Positions 63,487-64,000 of a stretch of 64,000 nucleotides of DNA are shown here, piece after piece. Origin of the DNA: Ilyonectria destructans. Taxonomy: Eukaryota > Ascomycota > Sordariomycetes > Hypocreales > Nectriaceae. Made by a program: the position numbers and the translations under genes. The DNA is taken from the NCBI GenBank assembly GCA_020740775.1, contig JAHEWK010000041.1:124001-188000 (forward strand), written 5' to 3'. Position 1 is the first letter of the stretch. Each line of letters opens with the position of its first letter. Below the pieces are notes generated by a model. It did not search any database. It saw nothing but the letters and a program-made list of their open reading frames with translations, and had not been told where the DNA came from.

Positions 63487-64000
63487 ATGGCGACCCAACA
63501 GTCCGACCGTGCGCAAAGGAATCAAGGCATTAGTGTCGTTAGTTTTCTCACTGCGCTCAGTGGCGCGTTAGCTGTATTCGCCGTCCAGGTCTTGCTCTTC
63601 CTGCTTCTACGGAATAAATTGGCTAGGATCTTGTAAGGCCGCATCACACATGCCTCAACTCCTACTGATCTCATCTATAAGCAAGCCAAAGACGTACCTT
63701 GTCCCCCCGCGTGAACGCAATGATTCACCTCCGCGAGCATTTCTAAGATTATTCCTGACGTTATGGAATTTTAGTGATCGCGAGATCATCCGGAAGTGCG
63801 GTCTTGATGCCTTCTTCTTCCTTCGTTACTTGAAGACCCTTTTGGTCATATTCACTCCCATCTTCACCATTATGATGCCGGTTTTAATTTCCGTAAACTA
63901 TTATCACGGAAAAAGCCACAAGATCAACGAGAGTCATAGAGATACCACTGGAAGAAATGATACTGAGGTCACTGGGCTTGATACTTTGGCATGGGGGAAT
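63487..64000 (+). CDS. CSC1/OSCA-type calcium-permeable channel, N-terminal part
   Basis: The gene runs off the right edge. Exon 1 (63487-63632) encodes MATQQSDRAQ and a first transmembrane helix (VVSFLTALSGALAVFAVQVLLFLLLRNK). A 49-base intron at 63633-63681 (GTAAGG...ATAAG) joins to KPKTYLVPPRERNDSPPRAFLRLFLTLWNF, then IRKCGLDAFFFLRYLKTLLVIFTPIFTIMMPVLISVNYY. This is the N-terminal RSN1_TM / DUF221 signature: TM1, the YxPR-like loop, the CGLDAxxFLRY motif and TM2. Family members are plasma-membrane osmosensitive cation channels or scramblase-like proteins. The gene is cut at the sequence edge and its C-terminal pore region is outside. Confidence 0.88.

Overview
The window is genomic DNA of a filamentous ascomycete (Pezizomycotina; a Eurotiales-like genome is my best guess). 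The reasons are short introns with GT...CTGAC...AG signals, a Tad1-type LINE, a PNP-NACHT-WD40 NOD-like receptor, remnants of an OrsD-like gene and a LaeA-like methyltransferase, a GH64 glucanase and a CSC1-type channel gene. It is a transposon-rich accessory region with few ordinary genes.

Layout. 0.9-1.5 kb: an ankyrin-repeat gene. 2.6-13.2 kb: an OrsD-like gene destroyed by nested insertions. A solo LTR (2694-2986, TSD GTACA) sits near its start. A hAT transposon (3716-12198, TSD AATAGCAG) splits its body. A full-length Tad1-like LINE (about 3754-9372) lies inside the left end of that hAT. 13.5-14.8 kb: a secreted GH64 beta-1,3-glucanase. 15.06-37.01 kb: three Helitron2-like elements in head-to-tail tandem, separated by 34 bp and 1 bp. 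Each carries a spliced Rep-helicase gene on the minus strand and a small convergent accessory ORF. Copy A has lost about 700 codons of Rep; B and C encode apparently complete proteins of about 2229 and 2014 aa. 37.3-38.6 kb: an uncharacterised gene with a 1-bp frameshift, abutted by a DD34E Tc1/mariner transposase (38.6-39.6 kb).

39.9-44.7 kb: the most interesting cellular gene, a PNP_UDP-NACHT-WD40 receptor. It has 11 almost identical 42-aa WD40 repeats whose differences fall almost only at the positions known to vary in the fungal HNWD non-self recognition genes. 45.0-47.3 kb: small mobile-element debris, including a 388-bp hAT-type MITE with a perfect 8-bp TSD, a 5'-truncated LINE, a mariner fragment and a probable solo LTR.

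47.4-64 kb: sparse genes. These are a hypothetical protein, the 3' part of a LaeA-like methyltransferase, an acyl reductase-like gene, a solo LTR, an epoxide hydrolase, a hypothetical protein with weak resemblance to DUF6919, an F-box pseudogene, a small Cys-rich ORF and the start of a CSC1/OSCA-type channel. The long stretches between 53.5 and 57.7 kb show no gene I can support.

The genes do not form one pathway. The common theme is genome conflict: several generations of transposons inserted into one another and into host genes, next to a fast-evolving immune-type receptor.
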